Shown here: in pieces, positions 9,944-18,742 of the stretch
Layout: the number at the start of each line of letters is the position of its first letter
Position numbering within the stretch: the first letter of the stretch is position 1
Assembly: GCF_037198315.1 (NCBI RefSeq)
Contig: NZ_CP144913.1
Span: forward strand, 1,984,001 to 2,048,000
Direction of reading: 5' to 3'
From: Janibacter sp. A1S7
GTDB lineage: Bacteria; Actinomycetota; Actinomycetes; Actinomycetales; Dermatophilaceae
DNA: 64,000 nt
Made by a program: the position numbers and the translations under genes
Notes under the pieces: generated by a model
Seen by the model: only the letters and a program-made list of their open reading frames with translations
The model's database searches: none
Told to the model about the DNA's origin: nothing

Positions 9944-10846
9944 CGGTGAGCCGCGCGTGCGGGTCCCGCGGGTTTGGCTCCCGCCCAGGTCGTGGACGGT
10001 CAGGCGTTCCCGCGGCGCCAGCGGACCCCGTAGAAGGGACATCGCCAGATCGGCGCGCCGGTGGCGCCGGTAGCGCAGCGCGCCCGACTCGTAGAGCTGG
10101 TGCAGCCGTCCGTCGACGACGACCGACCCCTCCGCCATCGGGGGAAGGGAGGTGTCCCGGCCGTTCTGCGCCGTCCAGCCACCGTCTTCGGCCAGGTCCG
10201 ACGCTCCCACCCGGGTGAGGACCGAGCGTCGGGCCCTCCCCCAGCTGCGGGAGAAGTACACCGTCCCGTCCGGGGCGAAGGCCACCCCCTGGGTCTGCGG
10301 CGGCACCGTGAAGACCGCCCCGGTCTCGACGGGGGCCCCGTCCTCGTCGAGGTCGTAGCGGTACATGCGACCGGGGCGGTCGCGTCGGAACCCGGTCACG
10401 TAGAGGCCGTCGCGGTGGGAGGTCACCGTGGAGCCGGCCCGGACCCTCGTGGTCATCAGCGGCTCACCGACCCCCTGCCGCAGCCGCCGGGTGTCGTGGA
10501 CCTGCACCGCCCCGGCACCGCAGACGTAGGTGCGCCCGCCGTGGAGGGTGATCCCCCCGTAGTGGACCAGTCCGCCCAGCCGGGTTCGTGCGCTGACCCT
10601 TCCGTCGCGATCGGCGAAGACGACCCAGCCGGTCGAGTGGTCGTCGGCGTCGTAGAACGTGTAGACGAACTCCTCGTGCGCCTCGTCCCAGGCCAGTCCC
10701 TGCGGCACGTCCGTGCTGTCCGGCCGAAGGGGGATGACCGCCCCCGGCTCGTGGGGATCGGTCGATGCCGACGTGCGTCGGCACAGCAGGCCGCGCAGTG
10801 CCCGGCCGAGATGGCGCAGGCGGTCGAGCCGGAGGCGCAGGTCCAT
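9941..10846 (-). CDS. Uncharacterised beta-propeller-like protein
   Basis: 301 residues; no family recognised with certainty. After a basic N-terminus (about 1-25, MDLRLRLDRLRHLGRALRG) the sequence has repeated short blades with G-x-hydrophobic-x-WD/Y and strand-turn-strand pattern, e.g. VPQGLAWDEAHEEFVYTFY, GITLHGGRTYVCG, GLYVTGFRRD, GVAFAPDGTVYFSRSW, as in SMP-30/NHL or glutamine-cyclotransferase-like propellers. No signal peptide or catalytic motif is clear. ATG at 10846 is preferred over an upstream TTG because GTAGG stands 9 nt before it. Divergent from the Fur-family gene and only 11 nt upstream of pheS. Confidence 0.6.
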   Translation of the reverse strand: MDLRLRLDRLRHLGRALRGLLCRRTSASTDPHEPGAVIPLRPDSTDVPQGLAWDEAHEEFVYTFYDADDHSTGWVVFADRDGRVSARTRLGGLVHYGGITLHGGRTYVCGAGAVQVHDTRRLRQGVGEPLMTTRVRAGSTVTSHRDGLYVTGFRRDRPGRMYRYDLDEDGAPVETGAVFTVPPQTQGVAFAPDGTVYFSRSWGRARRSVLTRVGASDLAEDGGWTAQNGRDTSLPPMAEGSVVVDGRLHQLYESGALRYRRHRRADLAMSLLRGPLAPRERLTVHDLGGSQTRGTRTRGSP

Positions 10847-10902
10847 GGTCGGCAACCTACGTCGGGACGCCTCGTCCCGGCGCTCGAGGACGTCGCCCGT
10901 TT

Positions 10903-10932
10903 CTTGACTCGTTCAAGTATTGGTGGGATTCT
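10903..10932 (+). promoter_or_regulatory. Promoter of the fur-catalase unit with overlapping inverted repeat
   Basis: TTGACT (10904-10909), 17-nt spacer, GATTCT (10927-10932), then 8 nt to the ATG: a promoter for a leaderless mRNA. A perfect 5-bp inverted repeat CTTGA-n5-TCAAG (10903-10917) covers the -35 box, and a further CTTGATC half lies at 10931. AT-rich palindromes at this place are typical operators of FurA/CatR-type regulators that repress themselves and catalase; here this is an inference. Confidence 0.65.
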
Positions 10933-10940
10933 TGATCGTG

Positions 10941-11387
10941 ATGGCCACCATGATCGATCCGGACGTCGCCGCCGGGCTGCTGCGTGAGCGCTCCATGCGC
11001 GTCACGGCCCCGCGGATCGCCGTGCTGCGCGAGTTGTCCGCGCATCCGCACGCCGACGTCGACACGCTCACCCGCGCCACGCGTGAGCGACTCGGATCGG
11101 TGAGCACCCAGGCCGTCTACGACATCCTCGCGGCCCTCGCCGGGATCGGGCTCGTACGCAAGTTCGAGCCGGCCGGCCACCCCGCCCGCTTCGAGATCGA
11201 CCTCGGCGACAACCACCACCACCTCGTCTGTCGTACCTGCGGCTCGATGACCGATGTCGAGTGCGCCCCCGGCGCGGCCCCCTGCCTCGAGGCGGCCGAC
11301 GACCACGGCTTCGCGATCGACGAGGCCGAGGTCATCTACTGGGGCATCTGCCCCGCCTGCGCCGCCACGGCGGTCGCCACCCGCTGA
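10941..11387 (+). CDS. furA: Fur-family transcriptional regulator (CatR/FurA type)
   Basis: 148 residues. N-terminal winged helix ([14 protein letters not shown], then [20 protein letters not shown]) and C-terminal metal-binding dimer domain with HHH at [11 protein letters not shown] and a second Cys pair CPACA, so two CxxC pairs for structural zinc. Stands 41 nt before catalase in the same direction, the usual layout for peroxide- or iron-sensing FurA/CatR repressors controlling katA/katG. ATG 10941 chosen from the promoter spacing; ATG 10950 is also possible. Regulation of catalase is inferred from position. Confidence 0.9.
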   Translation: MATMIDPDVAAGLLRERSMRVTAPRIAVLRELSAHPHADVDTLTRATRERLGSVSTQAVYDILAALAGIGLVRKFEPAGHPARFEIDLGDNHHHLVCRTCGSMTDVECAPGAAPCLEAADDHGFAIDEAEVIYWGICPACAATAVATR

Positions 11388-11428
11388 CCTGCATTGCACC
11401 CCACCCCACAGAGAAAGAGGAGCAGCAG

Positions 11429-12973
11429 ATGTCCACCACTCCCGCCACCCCAGAACCCAAGTCCGACGCCCGAGGGACGCTCGACGTGTCCGGACCCTCG
11501 ACGCAGATCAACGGTTCCCCGACCGTCAACGACCGCCACAGTCTTTCCGTCGGGAGCAATGGGCCGCTGCTGCTGCACGACACCCATCTCGTCGACATGC
11601 TGGCCCACTTCAACCGGGAGAACATCCCCGAGCGGAAGCCACACGCCAAGGGTGCCGGCGCCTTCGGCCACTTCGAGACCACGGCTGACGTCTCGAAGTA
11701 CACGAAGGCCGCGATGTTCCAGCAGGGTGCGACCACCCGCATGCTCGCCCGCTTCTCCACCGTCGCCGGTGAGCTCGGCTCCCCCGACACCTGGCGTGAC
11801 GTGCGCGGCTTCGCCCTGCGCTTCTACACGTCCGAGGGCAACTTCGACCTCGTCGGCAACAACACGCCGATCTTCTTCCTGCGTGACCCGCTGAAGTTCC
11901 CCAACTTCATCCGCAGCCAGAAGCGTCTGCCCGACAGCGGTCTGCGCGACAACACGATGCAGTGGGACTTCTGGACCAACAACCCCGAGTCCGCCCACCA
12001 GGTCACCTACCTCATGGGCGACCGGGGGTTGCCGCGCTCGTGGCGGAACATGAACGGTTACGGCAGCCACACCTACATGTGGGTCAACGCCTCCGGCGAG
12101 AGGTTCTGGGTGAAGTACCACTTCCACACCAAGCAGGGTGTCGAGGGCATCACCAACGACGCTGCCGACCGCATCGCCGGTGAGGACGCGGAGTTCCACC
12201 GTCGGGACCTCTTCGAGGCCATCGAGCGCGGCGACGCCCCCCAGTGGACGCTGTCCGTGCAGGTCATGCCGTACGAGGACGCGAAGACGTACCGCTTCAA
12301 CCCCTTCGACCTGACGAAGACGTGGTCGCACAAGGACTACCCCCTCATCGAGGTCGGCACGATGACCCTGGACGAGAACCCGGTGAACTTCTTCGCCCAG
12401 ATCGACCAGGCGGCCTTCGCGCCGAGCAACACCGTCCCGGGGATCGGCTTCTCCCCGGACAAGATGCTCCTGGGACGGGTCTTCGCCTACGCCGACGCCC
12501 ACCGGGCACGGATCGGTCCCAACTTCCACCAGCTGCCGGTCAACCGACCCGCGGTCGAGCAGGAGAACCACTACTCCTTCGACGGGCCGATGCGCTACGA
12601 GCACTCTGGCGCCGCCCCGACCTACATGCCCAACAGCTTCGGCCGCCCGCACGCCGACGAGCAGGGCCCGGTCGACGACGGTTGGGAGGCCGACGGCGAG
12701 ATCGTGCGCTCCGCCTACGAGCTGCACGCCGAGGACGATGACTTCGGTCAGCCGGGGACGCTGGTGCGCGAGGTCTTCTCCGACGCCCAGCGCGACCGCC
12801 TCGTCGAGACGGTCATCGGGTCGCTCGGGGGCGTGCAGGATCCGGTGCTGTCACGGGTTTTCGAGTACTGGACGAACATCGACGCCGAGATCGGTCAGCG
12901 CATCCGCGAGGGCAAGGCCGCGGCCGACTCCGGTGGCGAGGTCGATCCCGGCGAGGTCCTGCGCGAGGGCTGA
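11429..12973 (+). CDS. katA: Catalase (monofunctional haem catalase)
   Basis: 514 residues, small-subunit clade length. Splits hydrogen peroxide to water and oxygen in the cytosol. Distal His72 in [11 protein letters not shown], distal Asn near 144 in [11 protein letters not shown], and the haem-ligating Tyr in [11 protein letters not shown] (about 355). [13 protein letters not shown] differs slightly from the common [11 protein letters not shown]. Start chosen at the ATG after AGAGGAGCAGC; longer in-frame sequence upstream lies within the regulator gene. Followed by a perfect terminator hairpin. Confidence 0.97.
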   Translation: MSTTPATPEPKSDARGTLDVSGPSTQINGSPTVNDRHSLSVGSNGPLLLHDTHLVDMLAHFNRENIPERKPHAKGAGAFGHFETTADVSKYTKAAMFQQGATTRMLARFSTVAGELGSPDTWRDVRGFALRFYTSEGNFDLVGNNTPIFFLRDPLKFPNFIRSQKRLPDSGLRDNTMQWDFWTNNPESAHQVTYLMGDRGLPRSWRNMNGYGSHTYMWVNASGERFWVKYHFHTKQGVEGITNDAADRIAGEDAEFHRRDLFEAIERGDAPQWTLSVQVMPYEDAKTYRFNPFDLTKTWSHKDYPLIEVGTMTLDENPVNFFAQIDQAAFAPSNTVPGIGFSPDKMLLGRVFAYADAHRARIGPNFHQLPVNRPAVEQENHYSFDGPMRYEHSGAAPTYMPNSFGRPHADEQGPVDDGWEADGEIVRSAYELHAEDDDFGQPGTLVREVFSDAQRDRLVETVIGSLGGVQDPVLSRVFEYWTNIDAEIGQRIREGKAAADSGGEVDPGEVLREG

Positions 12974-12983
12974 GTCGGACATG

Positions 12984-13019
12984 GCGAAGGGGTGGGGCCG
13001 GGTGGCCCCACCCCTTCGC
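12984..13019 (+). terminator. Terminator between catalase and ltrA (works both ways)
   Basis: Perfect 16-bp stem (12984-12999 with 13004-13019) and 4-nt loop, 10 nt after the catalase stop and 3 nt from the stop of the convergent ltrA gene. No clear T-run follows; such strong GC hairpins are usual Actinobacterial terminators. Its outer end contains GCGAAGGGG, a variant of the recurrent 9-mer described under findings. Confidence 0.85.
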
Positions 13020-13022
13020 TCG

Positions 13023-14210
13023 TCAGTGACGCGGCGCGCGGGCACGCAACTCGGCGAACACCGTGAGCACGAGCAGGAGGGCCACACTCGCGCCGAGCAG
13101 GGGAGCGGCCGGCACGACGGCGCTGGTGGGAACGAGCAGCAGGCTGCCCGCCACGGCGGGGATGGACCACGGCAGCACCGCACGAGTGGACTGCCCGTAC
13201 CGCAGGGACACGATGGCGTTGGTCAGGTAGAACAGCGCGAGACCTCCGCCCAGCGTCGCGCCCGACCCGATCGGGAGCGGGGCGAAGGGGGCCCCGATGG
13301 CCGTGGCGATCGCCCCGGCCATCGCCGTGACACCCACCACCAGCAGAAAGGGCATGAACAGGGTGGTGAGCACGACCCCGCCGAAGTCCCGGCGCAGTGC
13401 CAGTCGGTGCAGCCCCTCGCTCAGGGTGCCCATCCCGTACTGGAAGAACGTCCAGCCCAGCAGGGCCACCATCACGAAGCCGAGAGCGCCCGTGAGCCGG
13501 GCCGCCGGGCCCCACAGTGCCGACACCCGGGTCACGATCGTGAAGACCGACTCGCCGAGGACGATGACGACGAACAGCCCCAGGCGTTCGGCGGCGTGCT
13601 CGACGTTGATGTCGGCGATGCCGGCCGCTGGTTGCCGCCGGGCGCTCACCGTCACCATGACCACCTCCACGAGGATCGCCACGGCCCACAGGATCGCGGC
13701 CGTCTCCAGCGGAAGGAATGCCGCCACCAGCCACAGCACGGCGGTCCCGCCGTTGTACAGCCAGATGCGCCACGATGGCGCGGCACCGAGGAGGTTTCGC
13801 TGTCGGTGCAGCCACAGCGTCAGCAGGACCAGACGCAGGGCGGCGTTGGCCACGGAGAAGGCCCAGGCCCGCTCACCGAAGGCCTCGGGTGCGGCTGCGG
13901 CCATGGCGCCGGCAGCCGCCATCGCCGTGAGCATGGCCACTCCCAGCCCGCGGGCGGTCAGGCCGGGCAGGAGATTGACGACGGAGACGATGTTCACCCA
14001 TGCCCACCACGCCGGGAAGAACAGCAGGATGAAGGTCCCGATGTCACTCCAGCCGGGATCTCCGTGGATCCCGTGGGCCAGCTGGCCCACGAAGGCGACG
14101 AAGACGAGGTCGAAGAGCAGCTCCATCCAGTGCACGCGCCCCGCCTCGCGCGCGGGACCGCCGCCCGGCGCACGGCCGGGAACATCGTCCGACCTCGGCA
14201 TGCCTCCCAT
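13023..14210 (-). CDS. LtrA-family (low temperature requirement A) membrane protein
   Basis: 395 residues with about ten hydrophobic helices. Family signatures: HWMELLFDLVFVAFV at the start and NVEHAAERLGLFVVIVLGE near residue 205, both typical of LtrA, named from a cold-growth mutant of Listeria but of unknown biochemical function. Convergent with catalase. Two start codons three residues apart (14210, 14201) are possible; neither has a well-spaced Shine-Dalgarno. Not part of the usual pheS-trmH neighbourhood. Confidence 0.88.
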   Translation of the reverse strand: MGGMPRSDDVPGRAPGGGPAREAGRVHWMELLFDLVFVAFVGQLAHGIHGDPGWSDIGTFILLFFPAWWAWVNIVSVVNLLPGLTARGLGVAMLTAMAAAGAMAAAAPEAFGERAWAFSVANAALRLVLLTLWLHRQRNLLGAAPSWRIWLYNGGTAVLWLVAAFLPLETAAILWAVAILVEVVMVTVSARRQPAAGIADINVEHAAERLGLFVVIVLGESVFTIVTRVSALWGPAARLTGALGFVMVALLGWTFFQYGMGTLSEGLHRLALRRDFGGVVLTTLFMPFLLVVGVTAMAGAIATAIGAPFAPLPIGSGATLGGGLALFYLTNAIVSLRYGQSTRAVLPWSIPAVAGSLLLVPTSAVVPAAPLLGASVALLLVLTVFAELRARAPRH

Positions 14211-14275
14211 GTCGTCCAGTCAAGCCCATTCAGGGACCGGAACCACCGGCACGGGCCGGACCCGTTGCCTGCCCC

Positions 14276-15103
14276 TCAGGTCGGGCGCTGGCTCCGGGCG
14301 GACGCGTAGAGACACAGTGTGCTCGCCATCGCGAGATTGAGCGACTCGGCGTGGCCGTGGATCGGGACGCGCACGACGTCGTCGCACGCCTCACGGGTGG
14401 CCGGCTCCAGGCCCCGGGCCTCGTTGCCCATGACCCAGGCGTGCGCGGTGGTCAGGTCGATCTCGTCGATGGTCTGCTCCCCCATCCCGTCCGCCGCGAG
14501 GCGGCGCACCCCGGCGTCGTCGAGCGCGGCCAGGGTCGCGGCGACGTCGAGGCCGGTGACGACCGGCAGATGGAAGATCGAGCCGGCCGTGGAGCGCACG
14601 ACCTTGGGGCTGGTCACATCGACCGACCCCTCGCTGACGAGGACCGCGTCGGCACCGGCAGCGTCCGCACCGCGGATGACGGTGCCGAGGTTGCCGGGGT
14701 CGCGCACGTGGGTGAGCAGCACGAGCAGGCGGGGCTCCCGGGCGAGCACGGACTCCAGCGTGGAGGGCGTCCAGTCGACGACGGCTGCGGTGCCCTGGGG
14801 CGTGTCGGCGTCGCACATCGCGGCGAGGACCTCCTCGCTCGCCTCGTGGACGACAACGCCCCGGCCACGGGCCGGCTCGACGAAGTCGGCATACCGTCGC
14901 GCAGCCTCCGCCGTGACGTAGAGGTCACGGATCCGTTCGGGTGCGAAGCGCACCGCCTCGCGCACTCCCTGCGGCCCCTCGACGAGTACACGGCCGGTGC
15001 GCCGACGCACGGAACGCCGGGAGAACCCACGCACCTGCTTCACCCGCTCGGAGGCGGGATTGGTCAGGGGAGGGCGCTCCCGGCGTCCATCGTGATCGCT
15101 CAG
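14276..15103 (-). CDS. TrmH/SpoU-family RNA 2'-O-methyltransferase
   Basis: About 275 residues. N-terminal substrate-binding domain ([17 protein letters not shown]) and C-terminal SPOUT knot: [21 protein letters not shown] (motif 1), [10 protein letters not shown] (motif 2) and [21 protein letters not shown] (motif 3). Uses SAM to methylate a ribose in rRNA or tRNA; the target is not known. No ATG or GTG stands at the expected N-terminus: the frame opens with CTG at 15103, which overlaps the rplT stop as CTGA and has AAGG 7 nt upstream; a GTG at 15043 (255 residues) is the alternative. It follows infC-rpmI-rplT as in many Actinobacteria. Confidence 0.88.
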   Translation of the reverse strand: MSDHDGRRERPPLTNPASERVKQVRGFSRRSVRRRTGRVLVEGPQGVREAVRFAPERIRDLYVTAEAARRYADFVEPARGRGVVVHEASEEVLAAMCDADTPQGTAAVVDWTPSTLESVLAREPRLLVLLTHVRDPGNLGTVIRGADAAGADAVLVSEGSVDVTSPKVVRSTAGSIFHLPVVTGLDVAATLAALDDAGVRRLAADGMGEQTIDEIDLTTAHAWVMGNEARGLEPATREACDDVVRVPIHGHAESLNLAMASTLCLYASARSQRPT

Positions 15104-15480
15104 GCCTGCGCCTTGGCGTCGGCGGCCGGAACGTTGGCCTTGGCCACCTCGACGAGAGCGGCGAAGGCGGCCTCGTCGTTGACGGCCAGCTCGGCGAGCA
15201 TGCGACGGTCGACCTCGACCTCGGCGCCGCGCAGACCCTGGATGAACCGGTTGTAGGTCATCCCGTTGGCGCGGGCGCCCGCATTGATGCGCTGGATCCA
15301 CAGGCGACGGAAGTCGCCCTTCCGGGCGCGACGGTCACGGTAGCTGTACTCCAGCGAGTGGGTGACCTGCTCCCGGGCCTTGCGGTAGAGGCGGGACCGC
15401 TGGCCCCGGTAGCCGCTCGCGCGCTCGAGAACGACCCGGCGCTTCTTGTGGGCGTTGACCGCCCGCTTCACGCGTGCCAC
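15100..15480 (-). CDS. rplT: 50S ribosomal protein L20
   Basis: 126 residues. Early 23S rRNA-binding assembly protein: basic N-terminal arm [15 protein letters not shown], then the [17 protein letters not shown] and [10 protein letters not shown] signatures. In Enterobacteria and Bacilli L20 also represses its own operon by binding the leader or intergenic mRNA; whether it does so here is open, but see the infC leader. 43 nt after rpmI. Confidence 0.98.
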   Translation of the reverse strand: MARVKRAVNAHKKRRVVLERASGYRGQRSRLYRKAREQVTHSLEYSYRDRRARKGDFRRLWIQRINAGARANGMTYNRFIQGLRGAEVEVDRRMLAELAVNDEAAFAALVEVAKANVPAADAKAQA

Positions 15481-15523
15481 GTGAGTACTCCTTCAGGTAT
15501 GGGGGTGAAAATCAGGCTCAGGC

Positions 15524-15718
15524 TCAGCGACCGAGCAGCTTCTTGGCCTTCTTCTCGTCGGCCTTGGAGACCTGGACATCGTTCGCGAGTCGCCGCGCGT
15601 GCTGAGGGGTCTTCTCGTGGAACTTGTGGACGTGGTTGGCCCGCTCACGCATGATCTTGCCCGAGCCGGTGACCCGGAAGCGCTTCTTGGCACCACTGTG
15701 CGTCTTGTTCTTCGGCAT
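15524..15718 (-). CDS. rpmI: 50S ribosomal protein L35
   Basis: 64 residues, complete: MPKNKTHSGAKKRFRVTGSGK at the start, RRLANDVQVSKADEKKAKKLL at the end. Small basic protein of the large subunit. Lies 47 nt after infC and 43 nt before rplT, the standard order. Good purine-rich ribosome site (GGAGATCGGCG region) precedes the ATG. Confidence 0.98.
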   Translation of the reverse strand: MPKNKTHSGAKKRFRVTGSGKIMRERANHVHKFHEKTPQHARRLANDVQVSKADEKKAKKLLGR

Positions 15719-15765
15719 GGTCGCCGATCTCCTTCGTGTTGCTGTGCTGGTCTTCGAGCCGGCGC

Positions 15766-16371
15766 TCAGGACTCGGCCGGGGCGTCGCTGTCGTTCTTCT
15801 CGGCTGCCTTGGCGGCGGCCTGGTCGTCCTTCTTGCGGCGCGCCTCGGCGCGGGCCTCGGACTTCTTCTTCGTCGGGCCGAGCACCATGACCATGTTGCG
15901 TCCGTCCTGCTTCGGGGCGGACTCGACGGTGCCCAGCTCCACCACGTCCTCCGCCAGACGCTGCAGCAGTCGGAACCCCAGCTCGGGGCGGGACTGCTCG
16001 CGTCCGCGGAACATGATCGTCACCTTGACCTTGTCGCCGGCACTGAGGAAGCGCTCGACGTGGCCCTTCTTGGTGCCGTAGTCGTGGCTGTCGATCTTCG
16101 GCCGGAGCTTGATCTCCTTGATGATCGTGTTGACCTGGTTCTTGCGCGCTTCACGCGCCTTCATGGCGGCTTCGTACTTGTACTTGCCGAAGTCCATGAG
16201 CTTGGCCACGGGCGGCTTGGCCGTCGGAGCGACCTCGACGAGGTCGAGGTCCGCCTCGGCAGCGAGCCTGAGAGCATCCTCCACGCGGACGATGCCGACC
16301 TGCTCCCCGTTGGGGCCGACCAACCGCACCTCTGGGACGCGGATTCGGTCATTGATGCGAGGCTCGCTGAT
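15766..16371 (-). CDS. infC: Translation initiation factor IF-3, AUC start codon
   Basis: 201 residues. IF-3 checks the start codon and keeps ribosomal subunits apart. N-domain [19 protein letters not shown] and [10 protein letters not shown], linker, C-domain [11 protein letters not shown]; an Ala/Lys-rich tail (about 175-201) is typical of Actinobacteria. No ATG, GTG or TTG lies at the conserved N-terminus. Instead an ATC (16371-16369) stands 6 nt after AAGGAG, exactly where IF-3 should begin. E. coli infC starts with AUU, and IF-3 represses its own mRNA by rejecting this codon; the same loop is inferred here. Confidence 0.93.
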   Translation of the reverse strand: MSEPRINDRIRVPEVRLVGPNGEQVGIVRVEDALRLAAEADLDLVEVAPTAKPPVAKLMDFGKYKYEAAMKAREARKNQVNTIIKEIKLRPKIDSHDYGTKKGHVERFLSAGDKVKVTIMFRGREQSRPELGFRLLQRLAEDVVELGTVESAPKQDGRNMVMVLGPTKKKSEARAEARRKKDDQAAAKAAEKNDSDAPAES

Positions 16372-16410
16372 GTGCTGCTCCTTAGCTCGGTGTGTCCACT
16401 CCCGCCACCG

Positions 16411-16560
16411 ACGAAGAAAGGCTCCTCGTCGATCGCGAGGAGCCTCACCAGAGCACGATGCCCACGAGCACCTCGACGGGGACCGTCGGCGGCTCGTACC
16501 GCACCGAGACCTGAGACCCGGCAACCATGCGGTCGTCGCGGGTGGGAAGCGAGGCTCCTC
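16411..16560 (-). promoter_or_regulatory. infC operon leader with mutually exclusive hairpins
   Basis: Three segments on the minus strand: A GAGGAGCCTC (16560-16551), B GAGGCTCCTC (16446-16437) and C CGAGGAGCCT (16428-16419). B pairs with C in a 10-bp hairpin with 7-nt loop followed by TTTCTTCG, a terminator-like shape; B can instead pair with A over 10 bp. This is the form of an attenuator with an antiterminator. The ligand could be L20, IF-3 or a translation state. A possible -10 TATTGT lies at 16604-16599, so the leader would be about 220 nt. Confidence 0.55.
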
Positions 16561-16629
16561 TTGAGTCACCGTCGCACGACGATGACCGGTCAGTGACAAC
16601 AATAGCAGCGGCACCCTCGAGGCAGGAAA

Positions 16630-17355
16630 TCAGGTGATGGCGAAGCTCAACCCGTCGACCCGGGCACGCAGCTCGCCGTCGGTGGCCAACTCCTCGGCGA
16701 TGGTGGTCACGAGCTGCTCGACCTCCTGCTGACCCAGACCGGGAACGAGGGTCAGCTCGACCTGGAGCACTCCTTGGCCATCCGGTGCCCCCTCGGAGAG
16801 GGCGTGGCCGGTGACCTCGTCATGCGTGCTGCACACCCGCGCGACGGAGGCCTCGACGAAGGGGTCCTCGTACGACGGCAACCACTCCCGCGCCTGGGCC
16901 AGCGCCCAGACCATCGAGGCACGTACCTCGAAGGCCTGCTCGCTCGCGCAGTCGAGCACCATGAGGTCGGCGCGCTCGCCCACCGCCGCCTGCGCCGCCT
17001 GTGCCGCCTCGACCGGTACCGGCCGCATCGTCGAGCTGAAGGCCGCAAGCGCTTCCACCGAAGTGAAGACGGGCAGGGCCGTGCGTCCGTCCGGGTGCTC
17101 CAGCAGGGCGACAGCCATGTCGGCCTCCGTGTCGGAGACGGTGCCGTCCACGCCCTCGCCGAGCTCCCCGGCGACCGCAGTGACGGGGACGATCAGACGG
17201 GCCTTCGCCAACCTCCGCATCACGTCCGTCTCCCCGCCGGTGGTCAGGGCCCGGATCAGCCCGGGATCGGCGGTGCCGGAGTCACCCTCGAACCCGCCCG
17301 TGGGCAGCTCCCGCCCCTGCCAGGGCACACCGGCCGAGTCACCGTGCGTGGTCAT
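16630..17355 (-). CDS. SseB-family protein
   Basis: 241 residues. N-terminal SseB-like domain: [15 protein letters not shown] strand ([18 protein letters not shown] near residue 52), then [17 protein letters not shown] and [17 protein letters not shown], typical of the actinobacterial SseB/HisA-neighbour family. A second C-terminal domain carries [14 protein letters not shown]. Function unknown. ATG overlaps the priA stop (ATGA), so it is the last gene of the his operon. It stands before infC in many Actinobacteria. Confidence 0.8.
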   Translation of the reverse strand: MTTHGDSAGVPWQGRELPTGGFEGDSGTADPGLIRALTTGGETDVMRRLAKARLIVPVTAVAGELGEGVDGTVSDTEADMAVALLEHPDGRTALPVFTSVEALAAFSSTMRPVPVEAAQAAQAAVGERADLMVLDCASEQAFEVRASMVWALAQAREWLPSYEDPFVEASVARVCSTHDEVTGHALSEGAPDGQGVLQVELTLVPGLGQQEVEQLVTTIAEELATDGELRARVDGLSFAIT

Positions 17356-18095
17356 GGCCGACCCGCCGCATCGAGGGCCTCGGTGAGGGTCACCGTGCCC
17401 TTGTACAGCGCCGAGCCGATGATGGCGCCCTCGACCCCGACTGGTACCAGCTCACGCAGGGCGACGACGTCCTCACGGGTGGTCACCCCACCGGAGGCGA
17501 CGACCTTGGCCGAGGTGGCCTCGCAGACGCTGCGCAGCAGCTCGAGGTTGGGCCCGGCGAGCATGCCGTCCTTCGCCACGTCGGTGACGACGTAGCGGGT
17601 ACAGCCCTCGGAGTCGAGCCGGGCGAGCGTCTCCCAGAGATCGCCCCCCTCCCGGGTCCACCCTCGAGCCGCCAGCGTGGTTCCGCGCACGTCCAGGCCG
17701 ACGGCGATCCGGTCACCGTGCTCGGCGATGGCCCGGGCCGTCCACTCGGGGTTCTCCAGCGCGGCGGTGCCGAGATTGACGCGGGCGCACCCGGAGTCGA
17801 GCGCGGCCGTGAGCGAGTCCTGGTCCCGGATCCCGCCGCTCAGCTCGACCTTGAGGTCGAGCTGGCCGACGATCCCGGCGAGGAGGTCGCGGTTGCTCCC
17901 TTCGCCGAAGGCGGCATCGAGGTCGACGAGGTGGATCCACTCGGCACCCTGCTCCTGCCAGGCCTGCGCGGCCTGCAACGGGTCGCCGAAGTCCCAGCCG
18001 GAACCGGAGATGCCCTGCTGCAGCTGCACGGCCCGCCCCTCACGCACGTCGACGGCGGGAAGCAGCTCCAGCCGTCGGGTCTCGGTCGTGGTCAC
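17352..18095 (-). CDS. priA: Phosphoribosyl isomerase A (HisA, probably also TrpF)
   Basis: 247 residues, beta/alpha-barrel. Isomerises ProFAR to PRFAR in histidine synthesis; the actinobacterial PriA often also does the TrpF step of tryptophan synthesis. Seen: [18 protein letters not shown] with the catalytic Asp, VELSGGIRD, and [13 protein letters not shown] with the second Asp, phosphate-binding ASGGVTT and [12 protein letters not shown] start overlaps the hisH stop (GTGA); an ATG is not available. Dual activity is known of the family and only inferred here. Confidence 0.94.
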   Translation of the reverse strand: MTTTETRRLELLPAVDVREGRAVQLQQGISGSGWDFGDPLQAAQAWQEQGAEWIHLVDLDAAFGEGSNRDLLAGIVGQLDLKVELSGGIRDQDSLTAALDSGCARVNLGTAALENPEWTARAIAEHGDRIAVGLDVRGTTLAARGWTREGGDLWETLARLDSEGCTRYVVTDVAKDGMLAGPNLELLRSVCEATSAKVVASGGVTTREDVVALRELVPVGVEGAIIGSALYKGTVTLTEALDAAGRP

Positions 18096-18742
18096 AGTGA
18101 CATCACCCAGTTCTTCAGAAGGTGCAGTCCCGCGTCCCCGGACTTCTCGGGGTGGAACTGCGTTGCGGACAACGGGCCGTTCTCGACGGCCGCGACGAAG
18201 GGGGACCCGTGCTCGCTCCACGTGACGCGGGGGGCGGCCACGGCCAGCCCTCCGGGCGCCACGCGCAGATCCCAGTCGGCCACCGCGTAGGAGTGGACGA
18301 AGTAGAAGCGCTCGGCCTCGACGCCGGCGAAGAGCACACTGTCCTCGGCAGGGGTGGTCGTCGACCACCCCATGTGCGGGACGACCGGCGCCCGGAGCCG
18401 GGTGACGGTCCCGGGCCACTGCCCCAGGCCCGCCCGGGCCGGGGCGCTCCCACTCGGCTCCTCGGACCCGTCGAACATCACCTGCATCCCGACACACACC
18501 CCGAGGACGGGGCGCCCCCCGGCCAGCCGGAGGTCGACGAGCGCCGCGCCGTCGACCGCCTCGAGGCCGCCCATGCAGGCATGGAAGTTACCGACCCCCG
18601 GGACGAGGAGGCCGTCCGCGGACAGGACGCGATCGCGGTCGGCCGTCAGCTCGACATCGGCGCCGACGTGGTCCAGGGCGCGCACGACGGAGTGCACGTT
18701 GCCGGAGCCGTGGTCGAGCACGACGACGTGGGGCGAGGTCAT
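18092..18742 (-). CDS. hisH: Imidazole glycerol phosphate synthase subunit HisH
   Basis: 216 residues, class-I glutamine amidotransferase that feeds ammonia to HisF. Nucleophile Cys83 in [10 protein letters not shown], His and Glu in [10 protein letters not shown], and the oxyanion strand GVGNFHACM (49-57). ATG overlaps the stop of the upstream unknown gene (ATGA). Its partner hisF is not in this window. Confidence 0.95.
   Translation of the reverse strand: MTSPHVVVLDHGSGNVHSVVRALDHVGADVELTADRDRVLSADGLLVPGVGNFHACMGGLEAVDGAALVDLRLAGGRPVLGVCVGMQVMFDGSEEPSGSAPARAGLGQWPGTVTRLRAPVVPHMGWSTTTPAEDSVLFAGVEAERFYFVHSYAVADWDLRVAPGGLAVAAPRVTWSEHGSPFVAAVENGPLSATQFHPEKSGDAGLHLLKNWVMSL

Noticed and set aside
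11261..11428. 56-residue N-terminal extension of catalase
   Set aside because: Lies in the regulator gene in another frame; a clear ribosome site marks ATG 11429.
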